Positions 6,630 through 9,275 of a stretch of DNA of 9,275 bases are shown piece after piece (position 1 is the stretch's first letter; each line of letters starts with the position of its first letter). The position numbers and the translations under genes are program-made. The notes under the pieces were generated by a model. The model did not search any database, had not been told where the DNA came from, and worked only from the letters and a program-made list of their open reading frames with translations. The DNA lies in assembly GCA_041855385.1 (NCBI GenBank), contig JBHAEC010000018.1, forward strand, positions 1 through 9,275, read 5' to 3'. The stretch is from JBHAEC01 sp041855385. GTDB taxonomy: Bacteria; Bacillota; Negativicutes; Veillonellales; Veillonellaceae.

Positions 6630-6844
6630 TGCAACGCACCTGCTCCCAATAGTCGCTTTACGTCTTCCTGAGAAATAACTTTGAAATCGCTGTCAAGTCC
6701 GAGATAAGCTCCAAAAAATCTGTCATCTTGTACCCATTTTTGTTCATTATAATCCCAACGCTCAACTACCATACCATTTCCGCGGACGATCCCACGCATA
6801 TCTCCAAATACTGTTGATACGGAATAGATCCATTTGTTTTTCAT
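6626..6844 (-). CDS. Small protein of unknown function coupled to the HD hydrolase
   Basis: I do not recognise this 72-residue protein. It is soluble in character, with an aromatic-rich N-terminal half (KWIYSVSTVFGDMRG, VERWDYNEQKWVQDDRFFGA) suggesting a small beta-sheet fold, and a C-terminal helix-like tail (SQEDVKRLLGAG). It has no cysteine, membrane segment or signal peptide. It is credible as a gene because GGAGGTG (6849-6855 on the minus strand) precedes the ATG at normal distance and its TGA overlaps the next ATG by four bases. The coupling suggests it acts with the HD hydrolase, for example as a partner or regulator; that is inference. The RBS sits in the loop of a potential hairpin. 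Confidence 0.72.
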   Translation of the reverse strand: MKNKWIYSVSTVFGDMRGIVRGNGMVVERWDYNEQKWVQDDRFFGAYLGLDSDFKVISQEDVKRLLGAGALQ

Positions 6845-6865
6845 ATAGCACCTCCATATGCTATA
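6844..6865 (-). promoter_or_regulatory. Inverted repeat enclosing the orf72 ribosome binding site
   Basis: TATAGC (6844-6849) and GCTATA (6860-6865) are perfect inverted copies around a ten-base loop. In the minus-strand RNA the loop displays most of GGAGGTG, and one arm runs into the A of the start codon. This could modulate initiation at orf72 and, by coupling, at the HD gene. The stem is short and A/U-rich. Confidence 0.4.
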
Positions 6866-6931
6866 ACGAATTAATATTCTTTGGCTGTGTCAACCGAGAA
6901 GATATTTTCTTCATTAGCTCTGACTTTCGTT

Positions 6932-7483
6932 TTACAAGAAAGGCCCCTGTATCGGGACTTGTATCTCCGGCCTGCCTATAATCTGCTGGAATAAATAAAA
7001 TAGAACGCCTATAGCAATGAATACTTTTATGAGAATTCCCGCCAATGCACCTAACATAGCACTTTTTGCCACTTTTTGTGCATGTCCTTTGTTCCCCGAC
7101 AAATATTGCTCTGTAAAAAATGTTCCGGCAAACACTCCCGCCATTGTTCCCAAAACAGAACCGATGACCGGCAATATACCTGTTCCGATAATTCCTCCCA
7201 TAATACCACCAACAAATGCCGAGAGCAAAGACCATTTAGAAGGCTTATGCTTGCTGGCACCCAACATAGCCATTCCCGCTTCAAGCAATTCCCCCAGCAA
7301 TAGCAATCCTACTGCCCACATGACATGTGTAACGGAAAACACAGTGAAGTCAGTAACCACGGCAAATATTATGAGAATAAACATAATCAGCCAATTTCCG
7401 GGGAGTCCGATAATCGTCCCCCCCAAAGCAACCAAAAACAATCCAAAAAGAAGGAAATATTCTATAAGCGCTAACCAATCCAT
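6932..7483 (-). CDS. DUF456-type integral membrane protein
   Basis: This 183-residue hydrophobic protein belongs, by overall pattern, to DUF456, a family without assigned function. Likely membrane segments are about 5-25, 28-48, 52-74, 87-122 (very glycine-rich, probably two close helices: GGIMGGIIGTGILPVIG and GTMAGVFAG) and 141-167. GLPGNW (26-31) at the first loop and GELLE (64-68) in the third segment are features I associate with the family. The glycine-zipper-like centre suggests tight helix packing. The start is supported by AGAGGT (7490-7495) six bases upstream. It begins 13 bases after the purD stop, so it is probably cotranscribed with the purine genes; whether it has any role in nucleotide metabolism is unknown. 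Confidence 0.82.
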   Translation of the reverse strand: MDWLALIEYFLLFGLFLVALGGTIIGLPGNWLIMFILIIFAVVTDFTVFSVTHVMWAVGLLLLGELLEAGMAMLGASKHKPSKWSLLSAFVGGIMGGIIGTGILPVIGSVLGTMAGVFAGTFFTEQYLSGNKGHAQKVAKSAMLGALAGILIKVFIAIGVLFYLFQQIIGRPEIQVPIQGPFL

Positions 7484-7496
7484 GATCGTACCTCTT

Positions 7497-8759
7497 TTAC
7501 TTAAACGCCTTTTGCCCTATATCCTTACGATACTGGCAACCATCAAAAGAAATCCCCTCCACTCGAGTATAGCAGGTTTTTAAGGCTTCCCGCAAATCTC
7601 TTCCTATAGCGGTTACCCCCAGCACTCTACCCCCATTAGTAACATAGTGACCATCTTTTTTGGCTGTACCGGAATGGAAAATCCAGCTATCCTCTCGTAC
7701 ACCCAGATCTCCGCTGATAATATCTCCCTTGCGGGAACTTTCCGGATATCCGGCGGACGCCATAATAACACATGCTGCATTTCCCTCTTCCCATTCTACC
7801 ATGGACGGCATTAACCGCCCTTCTGCGCAGGCCTTCATAACTTGTGCCAAACTGCCCTTTAATAAAGGCAAAATAACCTGCGTTTCGGGATCTCCAAAAC
7901 GGGCATTAAATTCTACCACTTTAGGGCCTGCATCCGTTATCATAAGCCCTGCATATAAGCATCCTTTATATGGTATTCCTTCCTTCTTCATCGCCTCAAT
8001 CATCGGCTTTAAAATAGTTTCGTACGCTTTCTCTCTTAACTCCTGTGTTAACACGGGAGCCGGAGCATACGTTCCCATTCCGCCCGTATTGGGCCCCTTA
8101 TCTCCGTCAAAAATGCGCTTGTGATCCTGTGCCGACACCATGGGAACTACCGTTTCTCCATCTGAAAAAGCCAGCAAACTCGCTTCTTCTCCGATCATAC
8201 ATTCTTCTACAACCACAGTATGTCCCGCATCACCAAACAAATTCCCTTCCAACATACTATCAATCGCCGAAAAGGCTTCTTCTTTGGTTTGCGCTACTAC
8301 TACACCCTTTCCTGCAGCCAAGCCATCCGCTTTTATAACGATAGGAGCTCCCACTTTTTCTACATATAGCCTCGCCTCTTCGGCATTAGAAAATACCTCA
8401 TATGATGCCGTAGGGATGCTGTATTTCTTCATTATTTCTTTAGCAAATACTTTTGATCCTTCCAGTTGAGCCGCTTCTTTAGAAGGGCCGAACACCAAAA
8501 TTCCCTCTTCCTCAATATCATCCGTAAGGCCTTCCACCAAAGGGGCTTCGGGACCAATCACTACGAGGTCAACTTTTGCTTGCTTTAAAAAAATGATGAG
8601 CTCGCTGCGGTTCTGCCAATCGATAGGAATAAGCTCCGCAACCCCTTCCATTGCGGCACTGCCGGGGATGGCGTACACTTTATCCACCTCTGTATCAGCG
8701 GCTAAACGCCATGCCAAGGCATGTTCTCTTCCACCGCTACCAATTACAGCAACTCTCAT
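7497..8759 (-). CDS. purD: Phosphoribosylamine-glycine ligase (GAR synthetase)
   Basis: This complete, 420-residue cytoplasmic enzyme is of normal family length. It catalyses the second step of de novo purine synthesis: 5-phosphoribosylamine + glycine + ATP to glycinamide ribonucleotide + ADP + phosphate. Visible motifs in order are the N-terminal GSGGREHAL (7-15), an ATP-grasp domain with KADGLAAGKGV (143-153), QDHKRIFDGDKGPNTGGMGT (211-230) and the metal/ATP-binding EFNARFGDPE (283-292), then the C-terminal domain with SGTA (363-366) and NGGRVLGVTA (375-384). No key residue appears to be missing. AAGGAGG (8764-8770) supports the ATG at 8759. It starts 9 bases after the purH stop and is followed 13 bases later by the DUF456 gene, fitting the end of a pur operon. 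Confidence 0.97.
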   Translation of the reverse strand: MRVAVIGSGGREHALAWRLAADTEVDKVYAIPGSAAMEGVAELIPIDWQNRSELIIFLKQAKVDLVVIGPEAPLVEGLTDDIEEEGILVFGPSKEAAQLEGSKVFAKEIMKKYSIPTASYEVFSNAEEARLYVEKVGAPIVIKADGLAAGKGVVVAQTKEEAFSAIDSMLEGNLFGDAGHTVVVEECMIGEEASLLAFSDGETVVPMVSAQDHKRIFDGDKGPNTGGMGTYAPAPVLTQELREKAYETILKPMIEAMKKEGIPYKGCLYAGLMITDAGPKVVEFNARFGDPETQVILPLLKGSLAQVMKACAEGRLMPSMVEWEEGNAACVIMASAGYPESSRKGDIISGDLGVREDSWIFHSGTAKKDGHYVTNGGRVLGVTAIGRDLREALKTCYTRVEGISFDGCQYRKDIGQKAFK

Positions 8760-8768
8760 AATGCCTCC

Positions 8769-9275
8769 TTAATGCTTAAAATGACGAACTTTTGTAAATA
8801 CCATAGCTATGCCGAACTTATTGGCATTATCGATAGATTCTTGATCCCGAACGGAACCACCCGGTTGGATAATCGCACGAATACCACACTTTGCAGCTTC
8901 TTCTACTGTATCACCAAAGGGGAAAAATGCATCTGAAGCCAATACAGCCCCCTTCGCTTTATCTCCTGCCTGCTCTAATGCAATCTTAGCGGAGCCTACG
9001 CGATTCATTTGTCCGGCTCCTACACCAAGTGTCTGATTAGCCGAGCTGACTACAATCGCATTTGATTTAACATGTTTAACCATTTTCCACGCGAAATGAA
9101 GGGCTTCCCATTCTTCAGGCGTAGGCTTACTGTTTGTAACCACTTCATAATCAGCTTCATTTTCCGGTAAGTCGTCCTCCGTTTGTACTAAAAGGCCACC
9201 GGATACTTTCTTTATTGTTACCTGTCCTTCCAACGGCGCATCCAGCTGAATCAAGCGGATATTTTTCTTTTGTTC
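8769..9275 (-). CDS. purH: Bifunctional AICAR transformylase / IMP cyclohydrolase, C-terminal third (5' end outside window)
   Basis: The frame is open to the right edge, giving the last 168 residues; the TTG at 9254 is internal, since seven further in-frame codons (EQKKNIR) precede it. PurH is normally about 510 residues, so roughly two thirds lie outside. This fragment belongs to the C-terminal AICAR formyltransferase domain, which transfers a formyl group from 10-formyl-tetrahydrofolate to AICAR; the IMP cyclohydrolase half is N-terminal and not seen. Conserved signatures are AWKMVKHVKSNAIV, GVGAGQMNRV, ASDAFFPFGD, IIQPGGSVRD and the C-terminal VRHFKH. Together with purD 9 bases downstream it supplies the last two steps to IMP within a purine operon whose promoter is not in the window. 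Confidence 0.97.
   Translation of the reverse strand, partial: EQKKNIRLIQLDAPLEGQVTIKKVSGGLLVQTEDDLPENEADYEVVTNSKPTPEEWEALHFAWKMVKHVKSNAIVVSSANQTLGVGAGQMNRVGSAKIALEQAGDKAKGAVLASDAFFPFGDTVEEAAKCGIRAIIQPGGSVRDQESIDNANKFGIAMVFTKVRHFKH

Noticed and set aside
6866..6893. Perfect TTGACA (6888-6893, minus strand) as a promoter for orf72-HD
   Set aside because: No acceptable -10 lies 15-19 bases downstream; the nearest TATAGC is 22 bases away, so it is not reported as a promoter.
6861..7235. 124-residue minus-strand frame overlapping DUF456 in another frame
   Set aside because: It lies inside the DUF456 gene in a shifted frame, with a Cys/Tyr/Arg-rich composition typical of off-frame translation. 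No frameshift is needed to explain DUF456, which is intact.
7017..7583. 188-residue plus-strand frame opposite the DUF456 gene
   Set aside because: It is the antisense of a well-supported membrane protein gene, Pro/Ile/Asn-rich as expected of a shadow, with no recognisable domain.
7660..8469. Several plus-strand frames opposite purD
   Set aside because: purD is complete and conserved on the other strand; these frames are Pro/Ser/Leu-rich shadows without RBS or domain signals.
1..9275. CRISPR array, tRNA or rRNA genes, insertion sequences
   Set aside because: I saw no regularly spaced direct repeats, cloverleaf-like segments, rRNA signatures, transposase fragments or flanking inverted repeats with target duplications.

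Overview
The window looks like chromosome of a diderm Firmicute (class Negativicutes, Veillonella/Dialister/Megasphaera-like). It is moderately AT-rich and has strong Firmicute-style Shine-Dalgarno sites (GGAGG, AAGGAGG). It nevertheless encodes a type Va autotransporter, with a signal peptide, a beta-helical passenger, and a C-terminal barrel ending in phenylalanine, which requires an outer membrane. I cannot fix the genus from the sequence.

Layout. The left third reads rightward: the 3' end of a Crp/Fnr-type regulator (1-378), a strong sigma-A-type promoter (445-473), and a 1027-residue autotransporter (541-3624) closed by a terminator (3633-3665) that works in both directions. Everything right of this reads leftward. 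In genome order these are a membrane-anchored protein of unknown function (3696-5210), a Dps-family ferritin-like protein (5568-6002) with its own promoter and a Fur/PerR-like box, a stand-alone RSH-type HD hydrolase (6216-6629), a 72-residue unknown protein (6626-6844) overlapping it by four bases, a DUF456-type membrane protein (6932-7483), purD (7497-8759) and the 3' end of purH (8769 to the window edge).

How the genes group. purH-purD-DUF456 are tightly spaced (9 and 13 bases) and probably form the end of a de novo purine operon. The orf72-HD pair follows after 87 bases with no visible terminator before it, so purine-operon transcripts may run on to the strong hairpin at 6166-6204. Dps, the 504-residue protein and the autotransporter look like separate transcription units. 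The Crp/Fnr gene lies directly upstream of the autotransporter on the same strand, but no regulator binding site is evident between them.

Nothing here is an obviously new multi-gene system. The parts most worth a second look are the 504-residue anchored protein, the coupled orf72-HD pair and its RBS hairpin, the metal/peroxide-type operator in the dps promoter, and the hairpin-rich dps 3' region.
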